Of a stretch of 64,000 nucleotides of DNA, positions 46,678-55,375 are shown piece after piece (position 1 is the stretch's first letter; the number at the start of each line of letters is the position of its first letter). The position numbers and the translations under genes were made by a program. Source of the stretch: Alligator mississippiensis (Eukaryota > Chordata > Crocodylia > Alligatoridae); NCBI RefSeq assembly GCF_030867095.1, contig NC_081835.1:24250501-24314500 (forward strand). Reading direction: 5' to 3'. The notes beneath the pieces were generated by a model. It had not been told where the DNA came from. It searched no databases and worked only from the letters and a program-made list of their open reading frames with translations.

Positions 46678-49549
46678 AGTGCTGCATCAAGAAGGCTCAT
46701 CAAGATGATGGTCAGGACAGGGTTCCAGCAGAGTAGACCAGGCAGACATGGAGCTGGCGGTGGGGGCTGGCGCAGGGCTGGACAGTGTGGGGAGTGTTGC
46801 ACAGCTGGATGCAGAGCAGCAGCAGCATGGGGCAGTGATGTCCTCCAGCACCACAGGTGTCCTCCCCCCCACACCACCACCCCCACTCCTGGGAGGTGCC
46901 AGTTGCATGGGGTGGTGCTCCATCCCCACCCTCCTCCCATCATTCTTGATAAGAAATTCACTAGTGTAAATATATCAATGGTATAACAAAGTAACTTGTA
47001 AATCTAGGGAGTCATATTAATGTTTCAGGGTGTCCTTCCTTTTAAGTGACTTCTGCTACTGTTGATTGGATAGATGAGGGTATAACAACTGCTACACAAT
47101 CACAACTCCAGAGAACAGGAAAAAAAAGTTTACCACCCACATGCATCTAAGAAAGGAAACCAAATTCTTAAGTGCTCCAAAAATGCAAGTAATTTGAACC
47201 TAAGCAAAATGTTCACATTGTTCAAAACATATTTTATGGTTCAAAACAAACTGTTCACTTTTGTTTCTGATTTTTTTCTCATTTACTTATGCATCTTGAG
47301 CCCCCACTCAAAATATCAAAATCGGGAACAAAGGTTTAGCTTTAATGTCAATTTCAGACAAGATGAAATATATCTAGACATCTTGGGTGCAGACAGAAGT
47401 GCAGCTCCCCACTGTAACTGAGAATGCTTTACAGGAAGCATCCCGAGTTAGAACAATCCCTTGGAATAAACAGAAGTTCACTGTTGGTTCCAGGAGGGAA
47501 GGAGAATCTAGCTGCTGGCTGTGCCAGGCTCCCCTAGCAATGGCCCCTCCTTTCCCAGCCTGTCCCCATTTCAGAATGGGAGGGGGCAAAGGGAGCTTGT
47601 TTTAGGGGTTACCCAGCTGGCTCTGGAAGGTGGGGTGTGTGAAAAGAAGCCCCCCCAACTCAGTTGGGCTCCAATCACTGGTGACATGTAGGGGGTACAT
47701 GTGCACCCTGTAAGAGCACTGGTGCACCTCCTGAGAGCCAGCGTTCCCCACTTAGGCGATGGGCAGAGGGGGCAGGTGAGAGTGCTGGTGCCCCCCCATG
47801 AGGGTGCCAGCCAGGGAGTAGGGGCACCAGGAGGAGTGATCCCTGCAGTCCCCCCATGGCTAATTGCGCTGACTGGGGGAGGGGGGTTCCCCCGCAGCCG
47901 GTCACACCAACCCAAAAGCATGTGCCCCCCGGTCACTGACTGCTGGCCAACTCAGGAGGCAGTCACCCATGGCTCCAATACACCCATCCCACCCTCCAGT
48001 GGGAGCTGAAAAACCTACAGACCAAACTCCCTTCACTTCCTTTCCTCATTCCCTTCCTGAAAAGAGCTTGAGGCTGAGAGGCAGCACAGATGCAAGCTAC
48101 AGAAAATGCTACATTTTGAAATGTCTTCATCTGACCCTTCATTCAATGAGAGGTCAGATTTTCACCCAAACAGCCATTTTTTAAGTTGTCTGCAGCCGTG
48201 TACTTGTGTTTGGTCATGGCTATAAATTGCTTTCTGTGGTCAGATTCAAAGAAAATTGTCACTTCTGTCAGAGACCCTTCCACACTTGAGTGCCTATCAA
48301 AAATGTTCATCTTTTGATTAACTTAAAAGTTAATTCAGACCCATTGTGTCTATTTTGAATGATCATATAATAAAATCTACAAAGATATAACTAATTGTAA
48401 CTGATTATTACTTAAATCAATATACATTTTTCATTATGAAAACTCACAGTTGTTCATCATGGCTTGGTGCCCCCACCCAGCAGGGTTGGGTACTCCTCCT
48501 TGCTGGGAATGGATTTTAACTCAAGACAACAAAATGTCTAAATATCACCTCTCTCTTCCCCTACCCAGCCAAACACACTTAAAAACATTTTGTTTAGGGT
48601 TTATATCCATTTGCTGATAATGAAATACATCTCAGTTTCTTCAAACCATATAATATATGAACACTGATCATTTGATATGAAGATTAAAAATGTTATGTAA
48701 TCATAATATTTCCATGTTCCATGACCATCCAATGATGCATTCATACAATTAGTAAGGTTAAAATCATTTGATAAGAAATAAAATACTTAATGTCAATAGA
48801 AAAAAAAAAACAACAAAAACATGTACACACCCTGACTGTTTTACTGTAGTAGAAAAAAAACCCAGCAACTTGTACATAAGAGCCACAAATAGTATTAATT
48901 TAATATTATCATCTTACAGTGTTGTTTTTATCAGTAGCTCTACAAATGCTTTACAAAAGAGGTCAACATCAGCAATTTGTGCAAACAATGCATTGTACAA
49001 AGGAAAATAGAAAAAGTATGATTTATCCAACCAGTTATGAAAGTGAATTCAGAGTATAGTCACAGAACAAATGGCTGTCTGGATATCAGCAGGGAAGAGG
49101 AATTCTGCAGGAAGATTGTAACCATACTTCAGACAAAAGAAGAAAAACAAGTAGTAGTATAAACTCATTGTAGATCTTTTTTCTTTTATCACAAGAAAAA
49201 AGGAACAAAAACTTTCCAAGTACAAGAGGAATACAGCATCACTTGACTGGGAAGGAACTAGCTGCTGAGAGCAGCTTTACATTTATATGCAACAGGGTCA
49301 TTTGAAGGACCAAAAGCTGATATATTTAGACTTTGGTAGCCATCAGTGTCACAAACACTGAAAGTAATAGTTGGTATACTGAAAAGCCCTGGTCTGCATA
49401 TTGATTTTTTCAAGACTGCACAACAAATGCAGAACGTAGGAATGGCTGTAGCATGACCTGCAGTCAGCTATATGCAATTCTGAGTTCTGCAGTTCTCAGC
49501 TGTAGCAGTCTGGCACAGACCAGTAGTGTCAGAACTGCAGCAAGGCCAG
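46678..49549. other. No gene recognised
   Basis: Two GC-rich patches (46.72-46.94 kb and 47.5-48.0 kb) alternate with AT-rich DNA. Open frames of up to 121 codons occur on both strands in the GC-rich patches only. The patches may be further transposon interiors, but I could not define ends. Confidence 0.4.
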
Positions 49550-50113
49550 GGGCATTTGTACATGACATGGGGGGGGGGGGGAAGCGATGGGGGCAGAGGG
49601 CTGGTGCCTCCCTCCATGGCAGCGACAGCCCCGCCCCCCAGGGTGGCACTTGCCTACAGGCACCCAGCTTGGGCAGTCCCAGAGGGCACCGTAGCCAGGG
49701 AGGGAAGCACCAGGCCCCTGCACAGCTCAGGCAGACAGGCAGGCTTGGGGGGGGGGGTAAAGTTCGGCTCTTTTTCTCCCCCCCCCCTTTTCTTTCTGTA
49801 GAACCTGCCTTCCTGGGCTGCTGCCAGGATGCCTGCATGGGCTGCCTGCACAGCCCCTGAGCCACATGGAGCCCAGCGCTTCCCTCCACGGCTGTAGGGT
49901 AGGAAACAAAAAATCCCTCTAGAGACGTTTTACTTTGCAGTGCCCCAAACTCATTTGCTGTGTCCCAAAGTCATTTAAGGTGCATTATGCTGCTGAATGT
50001 GCTACAGTGGCTGGAATTAACATGCAATATACCATCAAATATGCAAACAGCAATGCCATTAAAGCAGTGCAAACGGCATTTAACCTGTTTTAAAGTGTCA
50101 TCTACAAACACCC
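49550..50113. mobile_element. Possible DNA transposon with short terminal inverted repeats
   Basis: GGCATTTGTACATGACA on the left resembles the complement of the right end, GGTGTTTGTAGATGACA. Between them is a GC-rich centre with a 13-G run at 49569-49581 and a homopolymer-rich stretch near 49750-49790. No clear target duplication was found. The layout is like the element at 43504-43979. Open frames of up to 141 codons inside lack domains. Confidence 0.4.
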
Positions 50114-51279
50114 TTGGTGCCCAAAAGAGCTTGTGGAGGGGGATACCAAACTAACTCACATCTGCCTAAGCACTTGCAAGGAAAGTCCAGTGTAAGCAGA
50201 CCAGCCACTTCCCTTTATTTTACATGCACTTCTCTGACTGCTATGTACCATTAGGCAAACAAACGACCCTTTGTTCAGAAGAAGCTACTATTAATACTGT
50301 TACTGTCCACAGACTCAGGAAAAAAAACACCTGCAACTATCAGACCCATTGGGTCTATTGGCAGCTGGCGGTGCTTATACACGTCAAGGTTTTTTTCCCC
50401 TGTTCTTGCACTGCAATGGCATGACTGCACAAGCAGGTTTTCCAGGAGACTAAATAAAATGCTGCTGAGCTAGTTGGTCCATGGAGCCCCACCCCACAAA
50501 GGAGTGAAGGACCTCTTTTGCATGATGAGGACTAGAAACAGGATCTCAGCTGCTGCTGCTTACCTAAAGAACATAAGCAGTGGCAGGGTGAGCTGATGTT
50601 TGTTGGCAGTGGTACTTTGCAACAAGCAGGCACAACAACAGTATAACCTATTGCCATAAACAAAGAAAGAAACACTTTTGTGTTCTTTTTTGGAAAGATA
50701 GAGGAGATAAGGGAAAAGCAGAGTTATGCAGAGAGAACGTAAATTTTTCAAAGCCAGTGCAAGGTACAATAGTGGCAAGTCTATGCTGCTATACTGAAAG
50801 AGTGCCAGTTGGCATGCACACACCACCACTGTATGGCAACTACACCACTTTATATTCTGGAAGTAGTACATGTAGAACATCTCGTTATGATGCTATTGGG
50901 AGCCATACTGGTAACCGAGCAGTAAAGATGTACTCCCAGTAAACCTGTTTTGTTCCGAGAACTAGAAAGAAAAAAAAAAGTGATATTCCAGAACCAGACT
51001 AAGCCTCAAGAAGAACATCCTAATCTCTAGCAGAGAGAGCAGCAGACAGCACAGGCCAGGATGATTCAGCTCTAACAGATGACGGTAACTAGAAATGCTG
51101 GGAACAGTAACAAAAAAAAGAAAGCAGCAGCCAGGCCACATCCAAAACTGCCTTCATTAATTTACTGGAACCTGGAATGACTTGCAAAGAACTAGCACTG
51201 AAAGAAAAGTCAGTGTGGTCACCACAGAAGAGATGACATGAACTGGAACTTGAGAGTCTGGGGAGCTGAGAATCCAATG
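50114..51279. other. No gene recognised
   Basis: AT-rich to mixed sequence. No domain-bearing frame or repeat terminus was recognised. Confidence 0.45.
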
Positions 51280-51287
51280 ATCTATTA

Positions 51288-51588
51288 CAGAGGTTTTCAA
51301 CCTTTTCTAATAAGTGTACCCCCAGCTGTAGAGCAGGGTGGGGCGGGTAGCACGCAGCCAGACACAGGGGTGGCCTGCAGCTGGACCTGGACACATGTGA
51401 GCTTCTCGCTCCCCACTCCACTTCCAGCTGGCCAGGTGGTGCCCCTGCAACTTGCAGAGGGCCACCACTACCCTCACCCTCAGCCCTGCTCCAGGTGGCA
51501 CAGGGTAATGACATTCTGTCCCCTCCCACCCACGTGTACCTCCTACGCCTTTCCCGTGGGTATGTGTACCTATGGTTGACAAGCTCTG
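51288..51588. mobile_element. hAT MITE (301 bp)
   Basis: The left end CAGAGGTTTTCAACC resembles the complement of the right end, CAGAGCTTGTCAACC. The 8-bp target duplication ATCTATTA is perfect (51280-51287 and 51589-51596). The GC-rich interior creates a chance 179-codon minus-strand frame that runs beyond the element and carries no domain. Confidence 0.92.
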
Positions 51589-51594
51589 ATCTAT

Positions 51595-51676
51595 TAAACA
51601 GGAGAGTGATTATTTGGGTAACGTACATATAGCTTACAAAATCCTGTTTGACTGAAAGGACTCCATCTCCACCAGG
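51595..51676 (+). repeat. Left arm of an inverted duplication around CR1 copy E
   Basis: This 82-bp segment (TAAACAGGAGAGTGATTATT ... ATCTCCACCAGG) is the near reverse complement of 53789-53869. CR1 sequence begins directly after its inner end. See the partner arm and the related finding. Confidence 0.85.
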
Positions 51677-52380
51677 CTCAATCCCTGGAAGGATCTTGGG
51701 GGAAAAAATAAATAAATAAAATCAAAGAAACCATTAATGATAGGCTAACAGAAGGCAACATTCTGAGGGATAGACAACATGGCTTTGTTGCAGGTAGGTC
51801 TTGCCTGACCAACCTCATTTCCTTCTATGACCAGGTAACAAAACACCTGGAAAAAGGAGAAAAGACATTGATATCATATATTTGGACTTTAAAAGCCTTT
51901 GACCTAGTGTCCCATGATGCCCTCATGGCAAAATTGGGGAACTGCAGCCTCAACAAGTCTACCATCTGATGGCTGGGAAACTGGCTCCAAGATCAGACCC
52001 AGAGTGGTGATTGATGGAACCAAATCAACATGGCACATAGTGACCAGTGGTGTCCCCAAGGCTCTGTTCTCAGACCTGTACTCGTTAATGTATTTATAAA
52101 TGATCTAGACTCTGGTGTCAGAAGCAGACTGGCTAAGTTTGCTGATGAGACCAAACTATGGGGAAGAGAGTCCACACTTGAGGATAGGCAAGGGATCTAG
52201 GCCAACCTCGACAGGGTAACAAGGTGGCCAGATGAAAACCTGATATCATTCAACACTGAGAAATGCAAGGTGCTCCTCCTCAGGAGAAAAAAACCCACAC
52301 CACACTTATAGGCTCAGTAGTACTAAGCTTGCTAGCACCATGACTGAAAGAGACTTGGAGGTCATGACTGACCACAAAAT

Positions 52381-53114
52381 TGTCACTGCCGTGCACTGCA
52401 GTAAAGGGTACGAGACCTTTGAAGGCCGTCAGGTGGGTACTTATGACGCTTGGAGTGGAATTAGGCACAGACGCTTATCGGTTGCAAAGCAAGATTATTT
52501 ACTCACGCCGTTAAGGTGGTGAAAGACGGAGGTCAGAGATATTTGGTTAGTTACAGCTTAAGGTTTGAAGGTCGGTCTGCATGAAAGTCTTTCGTCGGGC
52601 AGATAAACGGAGAAAAAAAAAAAAAAATCGGGCCGGTAGGTCAGTGATTTACGTCTTAAGATTGGGTCGAGACGTGAGGGGGGCACTGGCAAGTGATCAA
52701 GTTGTCAGTTACTCTGATACGTGTGATCAGAGGTCTCCAAGGTTCGTACGGAGGTCCCCCTTCTTCATGGAAGTGAAGATGGGTTTTATTTGTATATTAG
52801 CCAATTGTTTTTCACCACATCAAATTTAATTAGAATCGCCAACTATATAGTGGTCTTCGCTAGGGTGTTATCATAGGAACACTCCCGGACACTCCCCTGT
52901 CATTCCGACCACTTACAATGATTTATATAAGGCAAAGAAGGCAAAAGTTTTTATCTCTGTTAGTGAATAAATTTCTTTTTGACATGCGCAGAAAAAAAAA
53001 AACTGTTATTTTCATCTTGTTAGTTAACCCTTAGTTACCTTGTATAGACTAAAACTGTTTTGATTAATATATTTCTTGCTTGTGGCACGGGCAGTACTTA
53101 ATTTGGTTGTGACA
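52381..53114 (-). mobile_element. Solo LTR, divergent member of the TGTCACAACC family (LTR copy 2)
   Basis: The ends are TGTCAC...GTGACA, with a perfect 5-bp target duplication AAAAT (52376-52380 and 53115-53119) that restores CR1 sequence. The minus orientation is inferred from three matches to LTR copy 1. The minus-strand start is TGTCACAACC. The U5 end (GGAATTAGGCACAGACGCTTAT on the plus strand, given here without its first two bases: AATTAGGCACAGACGCTTAT) resembles the ATTAGTCACGGACACTTAAT block at 26437. GATTATTTACTCA also matches GATTGTTTACTTA. It carries a minus-strand TATA-like box near 52844 and AATAAA (complement of 52785-52790). No internal viral genes are adjacent. Confidence 0.87.
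52843..52849 (-). promoter_or_regulatory. TATA-like box of LTR copy 2
   Basis: The minus strand reads CTATATAGTT, upstream of the polyadenylation signal AATAAA at 52790-52785 in the LTR's own orientation, about 55 bp apart. This is consistent with a U3-R layout. Confidence 0.5.
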
Positions 53115-53788
53115 AAAATGAACATAAGCCACCAATGCAATACCACAGCCGGCAAAGCAAACAAAACTCTGCCTTGCATCTACCAATGCATCTCAAGCAA
53201 GACCCAGGAAGTCATCCTCCCTCTGTACTCAGCCTCGGTGAGGCCACAGCTGAAGTACTGCATCCAATTCTGAGCTCCACAATTCAGAAAGGATGTGGAG
53301 AAGCTTGAAAGAGTCTGGAGAGCCATGTGCATGATCAGAGGGCAGGCCTTATAAAGAGAGGATGAGAGCCATGGGACTCTTCAGCTTGAAGAAGCATAGG
53401 CTCAGGGTTGACTTGGTGGCAGCCTATAAGTACATAAGGGGTGTACATCAGTATCCGAGGGAATGCCTGTTCAACAGAGCACCCCAAGGGATGACACGTT
53501 CCAATGGTCACAAACTCCTGGAAGACCATTTTAGGCTGGAGATAAGGAAATCTTCTTTACTGTCCAAGTCCCCACAGTCTGGAATAGACTCCACTGAGAG
53601 GTGGTGCAAGCACCTACTCTGGACACTTTCAAGAAACATTAGGATACCTATCTTTCTGGGATTCTTTGACCATAGTTGACTTCCTGACCCTTGGGCAAGG
53701 GGCTGGACCTAATGATCTTGTGAGATACCTTCAAGCCCTAATGTCTATGAAATCTAGGAAATTAGTATATTCTAACTGTAACATACAG

Positions 53789-53869
53789 CCTGGTGGAGAT
53801 AGAGTCCCCTCTGTGAAACAGGTTTTTGTAAACTGTACATACGTTACCCAAATAATCACTCTCCTGTTT
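53789..53869 (-). repeat. Right arm of the inverted duplication around CR1 copy E
   Basis: Near reverse complement of 51595-51676 over 81 bp. GTACGTTACCCAAATAATCA within it is fully shared with the left arm. Just outside it lies ACAGGGGTTGTCAACCATGG, which resembles the hAT terminus found just outside the left arm, so the duplicated unit may have included a hAT end. Confidence 0.85.
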
Positions 53870-54077
53870 CATAGACAGGGGTTGTCAACCATGGCAAGCT
53901 CACAAAGAGACCCTCATGGACCCAGAGGGACAGTTTTCCAGCTTCTGATTCCTCTATGCAAAAATGAAGTTTATTTCCTACATATGAGGACTTTTTTTAC
54001 CCTCTTGCATTTTCCCTGAGCCTGAAAGCTTGCAGAAAAAGATATTTTTTTGGCAGTTTCTCAGTTGATCTAATAAA
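53870..54077. other. Probable hAT-end fragment and unassigned sequence
   Basis: CAGGGGTTGTCAACC at about 53875 looks like a hAT left terminus without a partner. The stretch 54018-54077 (CCTGAAAGCTTGCAGAAAAA ... GATCTAATAAAAGG) resembles the tail of a widespread sauropsid interspersed repeat, from memory only. Confidence 0.35.
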
Positions 54078-54195
54078 AGGTATCTTGCTGGGATCATTTG
54101 ATCCCTGCTGACTTCCTGCCCTTTAGGCAGGGGGCTGGACCCGATGATCTTTCAAGGTCCCTTCCAGCTCTAGCATCTATGAAATCTATTAAATC
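54078..54195 (+). mobile_element. CR1 LINE 3'-end fragment, copy F
   Basis: About 118 bp of CR1 3' end: CTTGCTGGGATCATTTGATC, GACTTCCTGCC, GGACCCGATGATCTTTCAAG and the terminal TCTATGAAATCTATTAAATC. It is very short and abuts an oppositely oriented CR1 fragment (copy G). Confidence 0.88.
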
Positions 54196-54632
54196 TTTGG
54201 GCTGGTGAAAGACAAATACAAAGTAATCATTAAGCAGATTGGCTTTTTCCTGGGTATCAGTCATCAGCTGCCCCACCTGGTTTAGAAGGGGTCCAACGCT
54301 GCCCTTGCGTTCACCTCCCTCCCCCCAACTTCCCACTGTCACAACCCAAAGTTGTGATTTGTTGTTTGTGTGTGCTTCGGCAAAGCTAAATTATGTTCCT
54401 GCTAAAATTACAGCTTCCTTGCACGATCGAGTTCTCTGCTGCGGGAGAGAACTCCAGTACAATGGGGAATTTCCCGCCAGATTTGCAGCTTCTTTGCATG
54501 GTGCATTTCTTTTGCATCTCAGAGATGCACGGTGCAAAGGAGTTCCCGCCATTTGTATTTAGATTCGCGCCACATTATTGGCCAGTTCTGAATGAAGGCA
54601 TACGTGGCGGCTAGCTATTGGCTTGCTAGCCG

Positions 54633-54639
54633 TATAAAA
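54633..54639 (+). promoter_or_regulatory. TATA box of LTR copy 3
   Basis: CGTATAAAAGGCTTGGG follows a reverse CCAAT box by about 12 bp and precedes the conserved TTCCGCCCAAGTCGGAG segment shared with LTR copy 1. It is the most canonical core promoter in the window. Confidence 0.75.
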
Positions 54640-54869
54640 GGCTTGGGTAGTTTCCGCCCAAGTCGGAGAGAGAGGAAAACTGGAGAGAGACAAAACTCAC
54701 CAGGAGGAGGAGACTTCGTGCTGTGTGAAGATCTCCAAGCGATGTGGACCCTTGCGGACCCAACGTGCCTTTCTTAAGCAGGCAACAGAGGTCTAAACAG
54801 CCTCTGGCCTCTCCCCGTCGCCGAGCACAATCCTAGACGTATCCCTATCCTATATACCCAATTTTTGAA

Positions 54870-54990
54870 CCCACGGAGTCTTAACAGCTCCGGGGGCCTG
54901 GGAACCGAACAAAACCCATGGAGATTCAGCAACTCCGTGAGGAAAGAATTGCCGAACCCGCGGAGCCTAAACAACTCCGGGGCCAAAGAA
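54870..54990 (+). repeat. Three tandem palindromic units in LTR copy 3
   Basis: Units begin near 54870, 54915 and 54957. Each has CC(A/G)YGGAG, a short spacer of TTAACAG, TTCAGCA or CTAAACA type, then CTCCG, so each can form a small hairpin. LTR copy 1 has one such unit (complement near 26569-26599). Confidence 0.8.
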
Positions 54991-55375
54991 CCAAATTTGT
55001 CAGAGTCCTCCAATGAAGATTTAAGTGGAGCTGCACCTGGGAAACTGTCCAGTCTACACCGCGACCATCTTGGGTGTAAGTAAATAATCTTTTCAATCAA
55101 CCACTATGCCTCCGTAACTAATTCTAGCTCACAGGTACCTTGCCGCCCCGCGGTTTTCTCCGGCCCCGCATGCCTGGGCTGCTGGCCACAGTCCACATGT
55201 GCAAAGACGGGCCCGGCTCGCCTCCGGCCCGCACACCCACGTATCTGAAGAAGGACTTATTATTGTCCTTGATTCATGTAGCCAGTTGGAGTGCAGTTAC
55301 AGCTTTGGCTTTCCTAGTTCGCTCCCTACAGGTGCAGGCTAGCAGCAAATACTCCTCTAGTAGTGCCTTTGGTTG

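Larger units (their letters stand above)
51780..53640 (+). pseudogene. CR1 ORF2 remnant, copy E
   Basis: The reverse transcriptase is in several frames. Motif A is damaged (an indel before KAFDLVSHD), motif B keeps only [10 protein letters not shown], and motif C reads FADE instead of FADD. The ORF is cut by the LTR insertion at 52381. The C-terminal portion resumes at 53115 with NISHQCNTTAGKANK, then SVRPQLKYCIQF, and finishes with the GLFSLKKHRLRVDLVAAYK region at 53362-53600. Non-functional. Confidence 0.88.
51677..53757 (+). mobile_element. CR1 LINE, 5'-truncated copy E, split by a solo LTR
   Basis: Plus-strand CR1 from the reverse transcriptase fingers (SIPGRIL-like at the start, then [20 protein letters not shown] near 51785) to the 3' tail TAATGTCTATGAAATCT at about 53757. 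It is interrupted between 52380 and 53115 by a solo LTR. Its 5' truncation point abuts the inverted-repeat arm. It has the same 3'-end type as copies A and B. Confidence 0.92.
54337..55235 (+). mobile_element. Solo LTR of an endogenous retrovirus-like element (LTR copy 3)
   Basis: The LTR starts TGTCACAACCC and ends CCCGCACA. The 5-bp target duplication CCCAC (54332-54336 and 55236-55240) restores the CR1 sequence it interrupts. It carries ATTGG (54617-54621, a reverse CCAAT box), a TATA box (TATAAAA at 54633-54639) and, downstream, tandem units containing CGGAG...CTCCG (54870-54990). At 899 bp it is longer than LTR copy 1 (761 bp), partly because copy 1 has a single such unit. No gag, pol or env remnant is present. 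Confidence 0.92.
54200..55375 (-). mobile_element. CR1 LINE internal fragment, copy G, split by a solo LTR
   Basis: Minus-strand CR1 from the linker between endonuclease and reverse transcriptase. The minus strand of 54094-54342 encodes GPLLNQVGQLMTDTQEKANLLN, as in copy B. Beyond the LTR (54337-55235) the homology resumes at 55236 with ACGTATCTGAAGAAGGACTT and TTGTCCTTGATTCATG, matching copy A near 8775-8870. Both ends of the CR1 are missing. Confidence 0.87.

Noticed and set aside
51089..51628. 179-codon minus-strand open frame
   Set aside because: It spans both ends of a hAT MITE and its target duplications, so the frame was created by the insertion.
54200..55375. A complete endogenous retrovirus between LTR copies 2 and 3
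   Set aside because: The two LTRs are in opposite orientation, and the DNA between them is CR1 and repeat arms with no gag, pol or env similarity.
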